A DNA stretch of 64,000 bases from Mannheimia indoligenes (GTDB lineage Bacteria; Pseudomonadota; Gammaproteobacteria; Enterobacterales; Pasteurellaceae). Below the pieces are notes generated by a model. The model did not search any database and was not told the origin of the DNA. It saw only the letters and a program-made list of their open reading frames with translations. Below, piece after piece: positions 23,889 through 33,243 of this stretch. The stretch covers positions 1-64,000 of the forward strand of contig NZ_JBAJJM010000011.1 in NCBI RefSeq assembly GCF_036880405.1, in the 5' to 3' direction. Both the position numbers and the translations under genes were made by a program. Each line of letters opens with the position of its first letter. Positions within the stretch are counted from its first letter, which is position 1.

Positions 23889-25982
23889 TTAAGCGTTGGT
23901 ATATTCCGCTTTATCGTCTAACCAACGCTTAATTAATGCCTGTGCAAGCGGTGGATTTTCCACAATAATTTGCTTGGCGTAGTGCTGTACAAGCGGAATC
24001 ATTTTGCGGTCTCGCATTAAATCCGCTACTTTAAACTCTGCCATTCCAGTCTGTTTTGTACCGAGAATTTCGCCTGTGCCTCGAATTTCCAAATCTTTTT
24101 CGGCAATGAAAAAGCCGTCTTGGCTATCTCGCATTACCTGTAAACGCTTGCTGGAAATTTTGCCGAGCGGCGGTTTATACATTAACACACAATGGGAAGC
24201 GGTTGCTCCTCTCCCAACTCGTCCTCGTAATTGGTGAAGTTGAGCCAAGCCCAAACGCTCTGAGTTTTCAATAATCATCAGGCTGGCATTTGGCACGTCC
24301 ACGCCCACTTCAATCACGGTGGTTGCCACGAGTAAATCCAATTCTGCCGCTTTGAATGATGCCATAATGGCTTGCTTTTCTTGCGGTTTCATTCGACCGT
24401 GTACTAAACCGATACGCAAATCAGGTAAGGCTCGTTGCAAATCTTCGGCAATCGCTGCTGCGGCTTGAGCCTCTAACACTTCCGATTCATCAATTAAAGT
24501 ACATACCCAATAGGCTTGGCGGTTTTCGTTTTTACAGGCTTGATAAACCCGTTGCACAATTTCTGCTCGTCTGTCTTCCGAAATCACCACGGTGGTAATA
24601 GGGGTTCGCCCCGGTGGGAGCTCGTCAATAATGGAGGTGTCTAAATCCGCATAAACCGTCATTGCCAGCGTTCTTGGAATTGGGGTGGCAGTCATAATCA
24701 GTTGGTGTGGATAAATGTCCTGCCCGTTAGCATTTTTCGCCCCTTTTTCACGCAGTGTTAAGCGTTGATGCACGCCAAAACGGTGCTGTTCATCAATAAT
24801 CACTAAGGCTAGATGATGGAATTCTACCGCCTCTTGGAACAGTGCGTGTGTGCCGATGATCATCTGCACCTCGCCGTTTTTGATTGCCTCAAGTTGTGCA
24901 GTTCGAGCCTTGCCTTTCACTTTACCGGCAAGCCAGCCGACCTCAATCCCAAACGGTTTAAGCCAGTTGGCAAAATTATTAGCGTGCTGTTCAGCGAGAA
25001 TTTCAGTCGGTGCCATTAGGGCAACCTGCTTGCCATTATCAATCGCTAACAGAGCAGACAAAGCCGCAACCAGCGTTTTTCCAGAACCCACATCGCCTTG
25101 TACTAACCGCATCATTGGTGAAGGCTGAGCTAAATCACGCTCAATATCTGTCGTAACTCGATTTTGGGCATTGGTTGGTTGGAATGGTAGGCTTGCTAAA
25201 AAACGATTTTTTAAATCTGTTTTATAGGTTAGTGGCTCGGCAAATTGCTGTTTGACTCCTAAACGGAGCTGCTGCATCGCTAAATTATGGGCAAGCAATT
25301 CCTCAAAAATCAATCGTTTTTGGGCGGGGTGTTCGCCTTTTTCTAAAATTTCTGCTGAAATGGTTGGTGGCGGACGATGCAAAAGCTGCAACGCCTCTTT
25401 TAAGCTATATTTGTGTGGATTGTATTCATCGGGCAATAATTCTGCCACTTTCACATTGTTTAATACTGCTAAGGCTTGCTCGGTCATTTTGCGTAATGAT
25501 GCTTGTTTTAAGCCTTCGGTGGTGGAATAAATCGGCGTGAGCGTTTCCGCTAGTTCAAGCGGTTGATTATTACGGATAATTTGATATTCGGGGTGATGAA
25601 TTTCCGCCATAAAACGCCCACGTTTCACTTCGCCAAAGGCTTTTACCCGAACGCCTGTAGCAAGGCTGTTTTTCATTCCTGTATTGAAATTAAAGAACTT
25701 GAGCATAATTTTGCTCGTACCGTCAGAAAGCGTAACGGATAAAATCGGTCTACGCCCAAATTGCACTTCTGTGAGTTGTACATAACCCTCAATGGTGCAG
25801 TAACTTTCAGGGCGAACATCGGCAATCGGCGTAATGCGAGTACGATCTTCATATCTCATCGGCAGATGAAATAACAAATCCTGCACATTATTAATGCCGA
25901 TACGACCTAGTTTTTCTGCGATTGCAGCCCCTACGCCCGAAAGAGCGGTTAGAGGGACACCGTCTAATAATTGTTCGCTCAT
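23889..25982 (-). CDS. recG: ATP-dependent DNA helicase RecG
   Basis: Branched-DNA translocase that remodels forks and Holliday junctions. The 697 residues comprise the N-terminal wedge/OB region (about 50-150), helicase motif I GDVGSGKT near residue 293, motif II DEQHR in VIIDEQHRFGVHQR, motif III TATPIPRTLA, and the C-terminal SERLGLAQLHQLRGRVGRG. Length agrees with Escherichia coli (693). Convergent with the nucleoside hydrolase, with only a 16-base gap and no obvious hairpin between them; divergent from htpG. Confidence 0.97.
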   Translation of the reverse strand: MSEQLLDGVPLTALSGVGAAIAEKLGRIGINNVQDLLFHLPMRYEDRTRITPIADVRPESYCTIEGYVQLTEVQFGRRPILSVTLSDGTSKIMLKFFNFNTGMKNSLATGVRVKAFGEVKRGRFMAEIHHPEYQIIRNNQPLELAETLTPIYSTTEGLKQASLRKMTEQALAVLNNVKVAELLPDEYNPHKYSLKEALQLLHRPPPTISAEILEKGEHPAQKRLIFEELLAHNLAMQQLRLGVKQQFAEPLTYKTDLKNRFLASLPFQPTNAQNRVTTDIERDLAQPSPMMRLVQGDVGSGKTLVAALSALLAIDNGKQVALMAPTEILAEQHANNFANWLKPFGIEVGWLAGKVKGKARTAQLEAIKNGEVQMIIGTHALFQEAVEFHHLALVIIDEQHRFGVHQRLTLREKGAKNANGQDIYPHQLIMTATPIPRTLAMTVYADLDTSIIDELPPGRTPITTVVISEDRRAEIVQRVYQACKNENRQAYWVCTLIDESEVLEAQAAAAIAEDLQRALPDLRIGLVHGRMKPQEKQAIMASFKAAELDLLVATTVIEVGVDVPNASLMIIENSERLGLAQLHQLRGRVGRGATASHCVLMYKPPLGKISSKRLQVMRDSQDGFFIAEKDLEIRGTGEILGTKQTGMAEFKVADLMRDRKMIPLVQHYAKQIIVENPPLAQALIKRWLDDKAEYTNA

Positions 25983-26066
25983 TATATTTATTCAAATAAC
26001 CATTATTGGAAACAAGTATAAGGGGAAAATAACGTTTTCTCTATTTTTTAATCATTTTTCTTACAG

Positions 26067-26124
26067 ACAAGCGGTATTTTTTCTCTCATTTTTTGCAAAA
26101 AATCTTGAAAATTTGACCGCTTGC
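26067..26124. repeat. Inverted uptake-sequence pair in the recG/htpG divergent region
   Basis: ACAAGCGGT (26067-26075) and ACCGCTTGC (26116-26124) lie about 40 bases upstream of htpG and 85 bases upstream of recG. Because both genes point away, the pair is not a terminator here; it sits in promoter DNA. Confidence 0.75.
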
Positions 26125-26164
26125 CCCATTTAGTTTCTGTTTTTAGATGAAAAAGGAATACACA

Positions 26165-28045
26165 ATGGCAAATCAAGAAACCCGTGGCTTCCAGTCGGAA
26201 GTAAAACAGCTGTTACAGCTGATGATCCATTCTCTCTACTCTAACAAAGAAATTTTCCTGCGTGAGCTGATCTCAAATGCGAGTGATGCGGCGGATAAAC
26301 TCCGTTTCAAAGCCCTTTCCGAGCCGGCTCTATATGAAGGCGATGGTGAGTTGCGTGTGCGTGTATCGATTGATGAAACGCTCGGCACAATTACTATTGC
26401 CGATAACGGTATCGGTATGACTCGTGAGCAGGTAATTGACCATTTAGGCACGATTGCGAAATCAGGCACAAAAGAATTTTTAGCCTCACTCGGCACAGAA
26501 CAAGCCAAAGATAGTCAGCTTATCGGTCAATTTGGCGTGGGCTTCTATTCTTCGTTTATTGTAGCGGATAAAGTTACCGTCAAAACCCGTGCTGCCGGCG
26601 TGCCAGCCGAACAAGGCGTGATTTGGGAATCGGCAGGCGAAGGGGAATATACCATTGCTGATTTTGAGAAAGCTGATCGTGGCACGGAAATCATTCTACA
26701 CTTACGTGAAGAAGAAAAGGCATTTTTAAATGAATGGCGTTTGCGTGAGATTATCGGTAAATACTCCGACCACATCGGCTTAGCGGTGGAAATTCAGACC
26801 AACGAATACGATGACGAAGGTAAAACAAGCGGTCAAAAATGGGAAAAAATTAACAAAGCTCAAGCCCTTTGGACGAGATCGAAAAATGAGATTTCAGACG
26901 AAGAATATAAAGAGTTCTACAAGCACATCAGCCACGATTTTGCCGATCCGTTGCTCTGGTCGCATAACAAAGTGGAAGGCAAACAAGAGTATACCAGCTT
27001 GCTCTATGTGCCGAGTAAAGCCCCTTGGGATTTATTCCAACGTGAGCAGAAACACGGTTTGAAACTCTACGTTCAGCGTGTATTTATTATGGACGATGCA
27101 GAAGTGTTTATGCCAAACTACCTGCGTTTTATGCGTGGTCTATTAGACACTAACGATTTGCCACTCAACGTCAGCCGCGAAATTCTGCAAGAAAACCGAG
27201 TAACCCAATCGCTCCGTTCTGCTCTGACTAAGCGTGCATTGCAATTACTGGAAAAACTAGCGAAAGACGATGCGGAAAAATATGCTCAATTCTGGCAAGC
27301 GTTCGGCTTAGTGCTGAAAGAAGGCGTGGGCGAAGATTTTGCCAACAAGCAACAGGTGGCAGGCTTGCTCCGTTTTGCTTCAACGCACTCAGACAGTAGC
27401 GAACAAGCGGTCAGTTTTGCCGATTATATTGCAAGAATGAAAGAGGGGCAGAAAGCGATCTACTTCTTAACTGCCGACAGCTATAGTGCTGCCAAAAACA
27501 GTCCGCATTTAGAGCTATTTAACAAAAAAGGCATTGAAGTATTACTGCTTTCTGACCGCATTGATGAGTGGTTAATCAGTCATCTTACCGAATTTGACGG
27601 TAAACCATTGCAAAGCATTACCAAGTCGGATTTAGACTTAGGCGACCTTGCCGACAAAGCGGAAGAAGAAACCCAAAAAGCCCAAGAGGCAGAATTTGGC
27701 TCATTCTTAGAACGAGCTAAGGGCTACTTTGGTGAACGAGTGAAAAATGTAGTGCTCACTCATCGCTTAACTGATACCCCAGCTGTGGTTTCCACCGATA
27801 GCGACGAAATGACCACCCAAATGGCAAAACTCTTTGCTGCAATGGGGCAACAAGCACCGGAAGTAAAATATACTTTCGAGCTAAACCCGGATCATACTAT
27901 GGTGAAAAAAGTAGCGGATATTGCAAGTGATGATGAGTTTAATGAGTGGATTGAATTACTGTTTGAGCAGGCATTACTCGCCGAACGAGGCACGCTGGAA
28001 AACCCAACGGCATTTATTAAACGAATGAATAAACTCTTAGGGTAA
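26165..28045 (+). CDS. htpG: Hsp90-family chaperone HtpG
   Basis: ATP-dependent cytosolic chaperone. The start at 26165 (AAGGAA 8 bases upstream) gives 626 residues. Hsp90 signatures: YSNKEIFLRELISNASDA near residue 26, ATP-site DNGIGM and GQFGVGFYS, the middle-domain LYVQRVFIMDDAEVFMPNYL and NVSREILQEN. Two uptake cores lie inside the gene (encoding SGQ near residue 222 and QAV near residue 418). Followed by a bidirectional hairpin. Confidence 0.97.
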   Translation: MANQETRGFQSEVKQLLQLMIHSLYSNKEIFLRELISNASDAADKLRFKALSEPALYEGDGELRVRVSIDETLGTITIADNGIGMTREQVIDHLGTIAKSGTKEFLASLGTEQAKDSQLIGQFGVGFYSSFIVADKVTVKTRAAGVPAEQGVIWESAGEGEYTIADFEKADRGTEIILHLREEEKAFLNEWRLREIIGKYSDHIGLAVEIQTNEYDDEGKTSGQKWEKINKAQALWTRSKNEISDEEYKEFYKHISHDFADPLLWSHNKVEGKQEYTSLLYVPSKAPWDLFQREQKHGLKLYVQRVFIMDDAEVFMPNYLRFMRGLLDTNDLPLNVSREILQENRVTQSLRSALTKRALQLLEKLAKDDAEKYAQFWQAFGLVLKEGVGEDFANKQQVAGLLRFASTHSDSSEQAVSFADYIARMKEGQKAIYFLTADSYSAAKNSPHLELFNKKGIEVLLLSDRIDEWLISHLTEFDGKPLQSITKSDLDLGDLADKAEEETQKAQEAEFGSFLERAKGYFGERVKNVVLTHRLTDTPAVVSTDSDEMTTQMAKLFAAMGQQAPEVKYTFELNPDHTMVKKVADIASDDEFNEWIELLFEQALLAERGTLENPTAFIKRMNKLLG

Positions 28046-28050
28046 TAACA

Positions 28051-28079
28051 AAAAAACACCTTCAATGAAGGTGTTTTTT
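28051..28079. terminator. Bidirectional terminator
   Basis: Arms AAAAAACACCTTC and GAAGGTGTTTTTT with a 3-base loop, between htpG and the convergent low-complexity membrane protein gene. Confidence 0.85.
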
Positions 28080-28090
28080 GTTAGAAAGAA

Positions 28091-28690
28091 TTACTGCTTA
28101 TTAGTTTCTGGTTGTTGTTCCGCTTTTTGCTCTCTTTGACCTTCTAAAGATTGCTCTTCCGGTAAGGCTTGCTCTTTATGCGGAGCAGGTTCTTCTTGAC
28201 CCACGGCTTTAGATAACTCTTCAGGGGTGGTTTGCTGAACGGCTGGTTTAGCCTCAGGGGCTACGCTTGTTGATGTTGCGGGATTGTGTTCAAGCGTCTT
28301 TGCGTGAGCTTCTGGTTTTTGCTCATTGGCTAATGTTTTTGGCTCTGGTTGAGCTTGATTAGCTTGTGGAACATCAACAGGTTGCTGCTGTTGATGACCT
28401 TCAAGTGATTGTTCTTCCGGTAATGCTTGTTGCTCACTCGGTGCTGGTGTTGGTTCAGAATCTTTTGCTTGAGCTGCCGCTTCTTCTTTTGTAACAGGCG
28501 GAAGAGGCTCAGGTTTTTTTACCTCCAACTCTTTGTGTTGCTCTGCAACTTGTTGAGATGGTTTTTGAGCTTCCGTTTTTGCTGCTTCAACCGTTTCTAC
28601 TTTTTCTTCCTTCTTATTATTGCCGATAAGATAATTACCACCAATAAATACCACCAAAACCAGTGCAATTAATAAAAATATTCTAGCCAT
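28091..28690 (-). CDS. Membrane-anchored low-complexity Glu/Gln/Pro-rich protein
   Basis: 199 residues. Residues 3-22 form a single membrane helix (IFLLIALVLVVFIGGNYLIG); the rest is disordered and rich in Glu, Gln, Pro, Ala and Lys. A motif occurs twice with few changes: EQQALPEEQSLEG near residue 87 and KEQALPEEQSLEG near residue 173. There is no recognisable enzyme domain; the layout (N-terminal anchor, acidic extended tail) suits a periplasmic spacer or scaffold. AAGGAGAT precedes the start. I do not recognise the family. Confidence 0.72.
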   Translation of the reverse strand: MARIFLLIALVLVVFIGGNYLIGNNKKEEKVETVEAAKTEAQKPSQQVAEQHKELEVKKPEPLPPVTKEEAAAQAKDSEPTPAPSEQQALPEEQSLEGHQQQQPVDVPQANQAQPEPKTLANEQKPEAHAKTLEHNPATSTSVAPEAKPAVQQTTPEELSKAVGQEEPAPHKEQALPEEQSLEGQREQKAEQQPETNKQ

Positions 28691-28747
28691 AGTTGATCTC
28701 CTTTATCAAGTTTTCCTTATCCTAACATTTTTTAAACGTAATACACA

Positions 28748-28812
28748 ACAAGCGGTTAAATTTTCGAAAAATTTTGCAAATTGCAAAAAAGATCGGAAAT
28801 TTGACCGCTTTT
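28748..28812. repeat. Inverted uptake-like pair upstream of proS
   Basis: ACAAGCGGT at 28748-28756 faces ACCGCTTTT (one mismatch at the end) at 28804-28812, between the divergent 28.1-kb membrane protein gene and proS. Like the pair before htpG, it lies in promoter DNA rather than at a gene end. Confidence 0.6.
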
Positions 28813-28869
28813 GTTTTAAAATAAGCAGATTTTTGAGATTTCAATATTTAAAGAGAGATAGGAATAACA

Positions 28870-30585
28870 ATGCGTACAAGTCAGTATTTATTTTCAACCC
28901 TGAAAGAAACTCCGAACGATGCTCAGGTGGTTAGCCACCAATTAATGTTGCGTGCGGGAATGATTCGCCCGATGGCATCAGGTTTATACAACTGGTTGCC
29001 TACCGGGATTCGTGTGTTGAAAAAAGTGGAAAATATCATTCGTGAAGAAATGAACAAAGGCGGGGCGATTGAGGTATTAATGCCGGTGGTTCAGCCTGCG
29101 GAATTGTGGGTGGAATCCGGTCGTTGGAACGATTATGGTCCGGAATTGCTGCGTTTTAAAGATCGTGGTGAGCGTGATTTCGTGCTTGGTCCAACCCACG
29201 AAGAAGTTATTACTGATTTGGTTCGCCGTGAGGTCTCTTCATACAAACAACTTCCGCTGAATCTTTACCAAATCCAAACCAAATTCCGTGATGAAGTTCG
29301 CCCTCGTTTTGGTGTAATGCGTTCCCGTGAGTTTGTGATGAAAGATGCTTACTCTTTCCACACAGACAAAGAGAGCCTGCAAGAAACCTATGATGTTATG
29401 TATCAAGTTTACAGCAACATCTTTACCCGTCTTGGCTTAGATTTCCGTGCGGTGCAAGCGGATACCGGCTCAATTGGCGGTTCGGCTTCGCACGAGTTCC
29501 AAGTGTTAGCTTCAAGCGGTGAAGATGATGTGGTGTTCTCAACCGAGTCAGATTTTGCGGCAAATATTGAATTGGCGGAAGCGGTTGCGGTGGGTGAACG
29601 CCAAGCTCCAACGGCGGCAATGGAATTAGTGGATACGCCAAATGCGAAAACAATTAACGAGCTAGTGGAAAATCACGGTTTAGCGATTGAAAAAACGGTA
29701 AAAACCTTGATCGTAAAAGGTTCAACCGAAGAACAATCATTAATCGCATTAGTGATTCGCGGCGACCACGATTTAAACGAAATCAAAGCCCAAAAACATC
29801 CGTTAGTGGCTGACCCATTTGAGTTTGCTGATGAAGCGGATATTAAAGCCAAAATCGGGGCAAGTGTCGGTTCATTAGGTGTAATTAACTTGCCAATCCC
29901 AGCGATTATCGACCGTTCAGTAGCGTTGATATCAGATTTCGGTTGTGGAGCAAACATTGATGGTAAACATTATTTCAATGTGAACTGGGAACGTGATGTG
30001 GCAATGCCTGAAGTGTTTGATTTGCGTAATGTTGTAGAAGGCGACCCAAGCCCAGACGGTAAAGGTACTCTTCAAATCAAACGTGGTATTGAAGTTGGGC
30101 ATATTTTCCAATTAGGGAAAAAATATTCCGAAGCGATGAAAGCCACAGTTCAAGGCGAAGACGGTAAACCGCTAGTGATGACAATGGGTTGCTACGGTAT
30201 TGGTGTAACCCGTGTGGTGGCGGCTGCGATTGAACAACATCACGATGAGCGTGGTATTATTTGGCCAAGTGATGAGATTGCACCGTTTACGGTAGCGATT
30301 GTACCGATGAATATGCACAAATCGGAAAGCGTTCAAGCCTTTGCGGAAGAGTTATATTCAACCTTAAAAGCACAAGGTGTGGATGTGATTTTTGATGATC
30401 GTAAAGAGCGCCCGGGTGTTATGTTTGCGGATATGGAATTAATCGGCGTGCCACATATGGTGGTAATTGGCGAGAAAAACCTTGAAAACGGCGAGATTGA
30501 ATACAAAAACCGCCGCAACGGTGAGAAACAGATGATCGCCAAAGAGAGCTTGCTTGATTTCTTAAAAGCGAACGTGAAAGCATAA
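28870..30585 (+). CDS. proS: Prolyl-tRNA synthetase
   Basis: Charges tRNA-Pro. The 571 residues fit the long bacterial type: class II motif 2 around MRSREFVMKDAYSFH, an inserted editing domain (about 225-405) and motif 3 followed by the anticodon-binding domain (PFTVAIVPMN onward). The GCYGIGVTR motif near residue 440 supports the call. A start preceded by AGAGATAGGA and a strong uptake-sequence hairpin at the end mark a single-gene unit. Confidence 0.98.
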   Translation: MRTSQYLFSTLKETPNDAQVVSHQLMLRAGMIRPMASGLYNWLPTGIRVLKKVENIIREEMNKGGAIEVLMPVVQPAELWVESGRWNDYGPELLRFKDRGERDFVLGPTHEEVITDLVRREVSSYKQLPLNLYQIQTKFRDEVRPRFGVMRSREFVMKDAYSFHTDKESLQETYDVMYQVYSNIFTRLGLDFRAVQADTGSIGGSASHEFQVLASSGEDDVVFSTESDFAANIELAEAVAVGERQAPTAAMELVDTPNAKTINELVENHGLAIEKTVKTLIVKGSTEEQSLIALVIRGDHDLNEIKAQKHPLVADPFEFADEADIKAKIGASVGSLGVINLPIPAIIDRSVALISDFGCGANIDGKHYFNVNWERDVAMPEVFDLRNVVEGDPSPDGKGTLQIKRGIEVGHIFQLGKKYSEAMKATVQGEDGKPLVMTMGCYGIGVTRVVAAAIEQHHDERGIIWPSDEIAPFTVAIVPMNMHKSESVQAFAEELYSTLKAQGVDVIFDDRKERPGVMFADMELIGVPHMVVIGEKNLENGEIEYKNRRNGEKQMIAKESLLDFLKANVKA

Positions 30586-30602
30586 TTGGCAAAATTCTAG
30601 CG

Positions 30603-30641
30603 AAAAAAGACCGCTTGTAACCTCTACAAGCGGTCTTTTTT
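30603..30641. terminator. Perfect uptake-sequence hairpin terminator
   Basis: Arms of 17 bases (30603-30619 with 30625-30641) around a 5-base loop, each containing the 10-base extended uptake core (GACCGCTTGT / ACAAGCGGTC), with A and T runs on both sides. It lies between convergent proS and the DUF1232/mioC pair, and should end transcription both ways. Confidence 0.88.
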
Positions 30642-30658
30642 TATCAATTTTTTGCAAC

Positions 30659-30811
30659 TTATTTTTTCAGAAGGGTTTGAATTAGTAACAAAATTGCGGC
30701 GGCATCATCCACTAAGCCAAGCGGACCTAAAATCGCCTCAGGTAAAATATCCACCGGGCTAAACAGATAAAATAAAATAATGGCAACTTTAATCCATTTT
30801 GCTTTGTTCAT
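30659..30811 (-). CDS. Small DUF1232 (YkvA-like) membrane protein
   Basis: 50 residues: the start at 30811 fits the family better than a frame extended 66 bases upstream into mioC. The hallmark YLFSPVDILPEAILGPLGLV is present, followed by a second hydrophobic helix. Function is unknown. It follows mioC by 10 bases in the same direction and is probably translationally linked to it. Confidence 0.78.
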   Translation of the reverse strand: MNKAKWIKVAIILFYLFSPVDILPEAILGPLGLVDDAAAILLLIQTLLKK

Positions 30812-30821
30812 TTGGTAGCCT

Positions 30822-31262
30822 TTATAGTTTTTCCACAAAATTAGGTAACCACTCCTCAGCACTCGCATCATGGTCAAAATTATTCACTACATCAATGCGT
30901 AGCGATTTGCACACTTGGTTTGCACCTTTAGCTTTAAGAGCGTTTTCTACAATATTGACCGCATTGCAGAACGTGTCGTAATCGGAACTCCCTAATCCAA
31001 CCACACCAAATTTCATTGCACTGAAATCGGCAGAGCTTGCAGCTAAATCATTAAAAAGCGGTTGGATATTATCCGGCAGCTCTCCGGCTCCGTGGGTAGA
31101 AGTTACCACAATTAAATGTGATTTCCCTTCAATATCGGCAAGGGTCGCTTGGTTAAATAATTCCACCTCAAAACCTTGGCTGCTTAATACATCATTAAGG
31201 TGATCGGCAACATATTCCGCTCCGCCTAAGGTACTGCCGGTAATAATGCAAATAGATGTCAT
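30822..31262 (-). CDS. mioC: Flavodoxin-like protein MioC
   Basis: FMN-binding electron-transfer protein, 146 residues. The FMN phosphate loop is TGSTLGGAEYVAD (8-20); the second FMN region is TSTHGAGELPDN near residue 54 and GLGSSDYDTFCNA near residue 89. It matches Escherichia coli MioC, which lies next to oriC; here it is about 13 kb from the origin. GAGAG precedes the start. Confidence 0.92.
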   Translation of the reverse strand: MTSICIITGSTLGGAEYVADHLNDVLSSQGFEVELFNQATLADIEGKSHLIVVTSTHGAGELPDNIQPLFNDLAASSADFSAMKFGVVGLGSSDYDTFCNAVNIVENALKAKGANQVCKSLRIDVVNNFDHDASAEEWLPNFVEKL

Positions 31263-31400
31263 AGTAAATCTCTCGTTAGAGTTAGAAATAGTTGGAGTAT
31301 TCTAGCGAAGATGGGGGGCTTTGCAAATTATTCTTTTTATATAGACAATAATCTGTTTTTTCTCTATCGTGCTTATATGTAACATTGTTTGGGGTATTAA

Positions 31401-32204
31401 ATGAGAAACAAAAAATTATTTTCTATTTTAGTATTAAGTGCAGCAGTTTATGCTGAAAGTAGTGATAGTCATAAAGAGCAACAGTGTTCCGAAGAGCATA
31501 ATAAAATCATTGCACAATATTTAGATGTTTCCACTGAAGAACTCTCTCACCGTACTTTAGATTTTGCTTGTAAGCTTGACCCAAACAATAAAACAGAAAC
31601 CTTGGTGAGTTATGCGGTAGTAGAAGCTAAATATACGAAAGAAAATTATGGTAACGACCAGAACAATACGCCGAAATGGGAATTTTTAGTCGCTCGGTTA
31701 AATAATCAAGAAATTCTGCAATCATGGAAAGCAGAACAAGAAATTGATGCTGCCGTGGATGTTTCAGTTGGTAGTCTGAAAATTGATACTGCACGTTACA
31801 TTCTTAACAAAAATGTGCGAGCGTTCGGTGTGAGATTTAATAACGCCACACGTGGTCCGAGTGCCCCAGAATATTCTTCAAATGATAATTTAATGTTATT
31901 TATTGCAGAAAATAATGCGTTAAAACTGATCTTTGATTACCCAATGCAGACTTGGCATATTGTTGATTCCGAAGAGGCAAAAACCGAGAGTGCTGAAATT
32001 GTACTAGAGATGGATACTAAAAATCAGACGAATGGGTTTAACGATATTATTTTAAAAGCCGATATTACCCAAAGAGTATGGAGTAAAGGGGTTTATATGG
32101 TAGATTCTGAGCTAAAATCAGAAACCAATCACCAAGAAAAACTACGATTAAAATATAAAGACAATTACTATAGACCAGAGAAAAAGGTGGATTGGCTCTA
32201 CTAA
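31401..32204 (+). CDS. Exported protein of unknown function
   Basis: 267 residues beginning with a short signal peptide (KKLFSILVLSAAVYA, likely cut before Glu-Ser-Ser). The mature part is hydrophilic and mostly beta-like, with two Cys (CSEEH and DFACKLDP) that could form a disulfide. I recognise no family; the residue pattern WEFLVARLNNQEILQSWKAE suggests a folded periplasmic domain. It stands alone between mioC and nanA, ending in an uptake-sequence hairpin. A weak ribosome binding site precedes the ATG. Confidence 0.7.
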   Translation: MRNKKLFSILVLSAAVYAESSDSHKEQQCSEEHNKIIAQYLDVSTEELSHRTLDFACKLDPNNKTETLVSYAVVEAKYTKENYGNDQNNTPKWEFLVARLNNQEILQSWKAEQEIDAAVDVSVGSLKIDTARYILNKNVRAFGVRFNNATRGPSAPEYSSNDNLMLFIAENNALKLIFDYPMQTWHIVDSEEAKTESAEIVLEMDTKNQTNGFNDIILKADITQRVWSKGVYMVDSELKSETNHQEKLRLKYKDNYYRPEKKVDWLY

Positions 32205-32217
32205 GCTGTTTAGATAA

Positions 32218-32255
32218 AATCACCGCTTGTAACATAAACAAGCGGTGATTTTTTT
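32218..32255 (+). terminator. Uptake-sequence hairpin terminator
   Basis: Arms AATCACCGCTTGT and ACAAGCGGTGATT with a 7-base loop followed by seven T residues, after the unknown exported protein gene. Confidence 0.82.
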
Positions 32256-32273
32256 GCTATTTTTTACAAAAAA

Positions 32274-32304
32274 GCACCTTGAGTAGTTGGTTACATCAAG
32301 GTGC
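32274..32304 (-). terminator. Terminator after nanA
   Basis: Minus-strand hairpin GCACCTTGA / TCAAGGTGC with a 13-base loop followed by a T run, 36 bases after the nanA stop; ends the nanE-nanK-nanA transcript. Confidence 0.75.
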
Positions 32305-32339
32305 AAAGTTTTATTGTTTTATTGTAGTTTTATAGGAAA

Positions 32340-33215
32340 TTATAGGAATTTCGCTTTTAACTCTTTCACAACTGCTTTTTGTTGTGCGTTGAGTTCTTTG
32401 GTCATCGGCTCACGGCAGTAGCCTGCTTGAACGCCTTCTTCTTCCAATAAGGCTTTGATGGTTTGATATAAACCGTTGCCTAAAATACCTTCGATTAAAT
32501 CGTTGGTCACGTTTTGGATTTCAAATGCTTCTTTGATTTTACCTTCACGCGCTAAATCAAAGATTTGGCGAGCACGAATACCGTTTACGTTGAAGGTTGA
32601 GCCGATTGCACCGTCTACACCTAATACGGTTGCTGGTAACATCATTTCATCAAAACCTGCATAGATTAAGTGGTTCGGGAAGGCTTTACGCAGACGCTCT
32701 AACAGATAGAAATCGCCCGCGGTGAATTTCACGCCGATAATTTTTTCGTTTTCAAATAATTCAGCGAATTGGCTTACGCCGATGTTTACACCTGTTAAGA
32801 ATGGGATTGAGTAAACAATCATTTTGTTGCCGGTTTCACGAATAATGGTTTCGTAGAAGTTTTTGATTTCCGCAAAGCTGAATTTGTAGTAGAACGGTGT
32901 TACCGCTGATAGGCTGTCGTAGCCTAATTCGGTTGCGTATTTACCTAGCTCTACCGCTTCTTTTAAGTTTACGCTACCCACTTGAGCGATTAATGCAATT
33001 TCGTCTTTCGCTTCATCTTTCGCAATACGGAAAATTTCTTTTTTCTCTTCGGTAGAAAGCATAAAGTTTTCACCGGTTGAGCCGCCCACATATAAACCGT
33101 CTACTTTCATCTTGTCGATGTTGTAGCGGACGATTTGACGTAAACCTTTCTCATTGATCGTGCCGTCTTCGTTAAAAGAAACGAGTAACGCACTGAAAAT
33201 ACCTTTTAAATTTTT
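32340..33215 (-). CDS. nanA: N-acetylneuraminate lyase NanA
   Basis: Splits sialic acid (Neu5Ac) into N-acetylmannosamine and pyruvate. The start at 33215 gives 291 residues, and GGAGAT precedes it. Class I aldolase residues are in place: GGSTGE (45-50), Tyr136 in VYSIPF, and the Schiff-base Lys164 in GVKFTAGDF. It is the last gene of the nanE-nanK-nanA run, 28 bases after nanK. Confidence 0.96.
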   Translation of the reverse strand, partial: KNLKGIFSALLVSFNEDGTINEKGLRQIVRYNIDKMKVDGLYVGGSTGENFMLSTEEKKEIFRIAKDEAKDEIALIAQVGSVNLKEAVELGKYATELGYDSLSAVTPFYYKFSFAEIKNFYETIIRETGNKMIVYSIPFLTGVNIGVSQFAELFENEKIIGVKFTAGDFYLLERLRKAFPNHLIYAGFDEMMLPATVLGVDGAIGSTFNVNGIRARQIFDLAREGKIKEAFEIQNVTNDLIEGILGNGLYQTIKALLEEEGVQAGYCREPMTKELNAQQKAVVKELKAKFL

Positions 33216-33243
33216 CATTTGAATCTCCAAAATAAGAGTTTGG

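Noticed and set aside
30812..30877. N-terminal extension of the DUF1232 protein
   Set aside because: The extra 22 residues overlap mioC and are absent in the family, whose product begins MNKAKWIKV.
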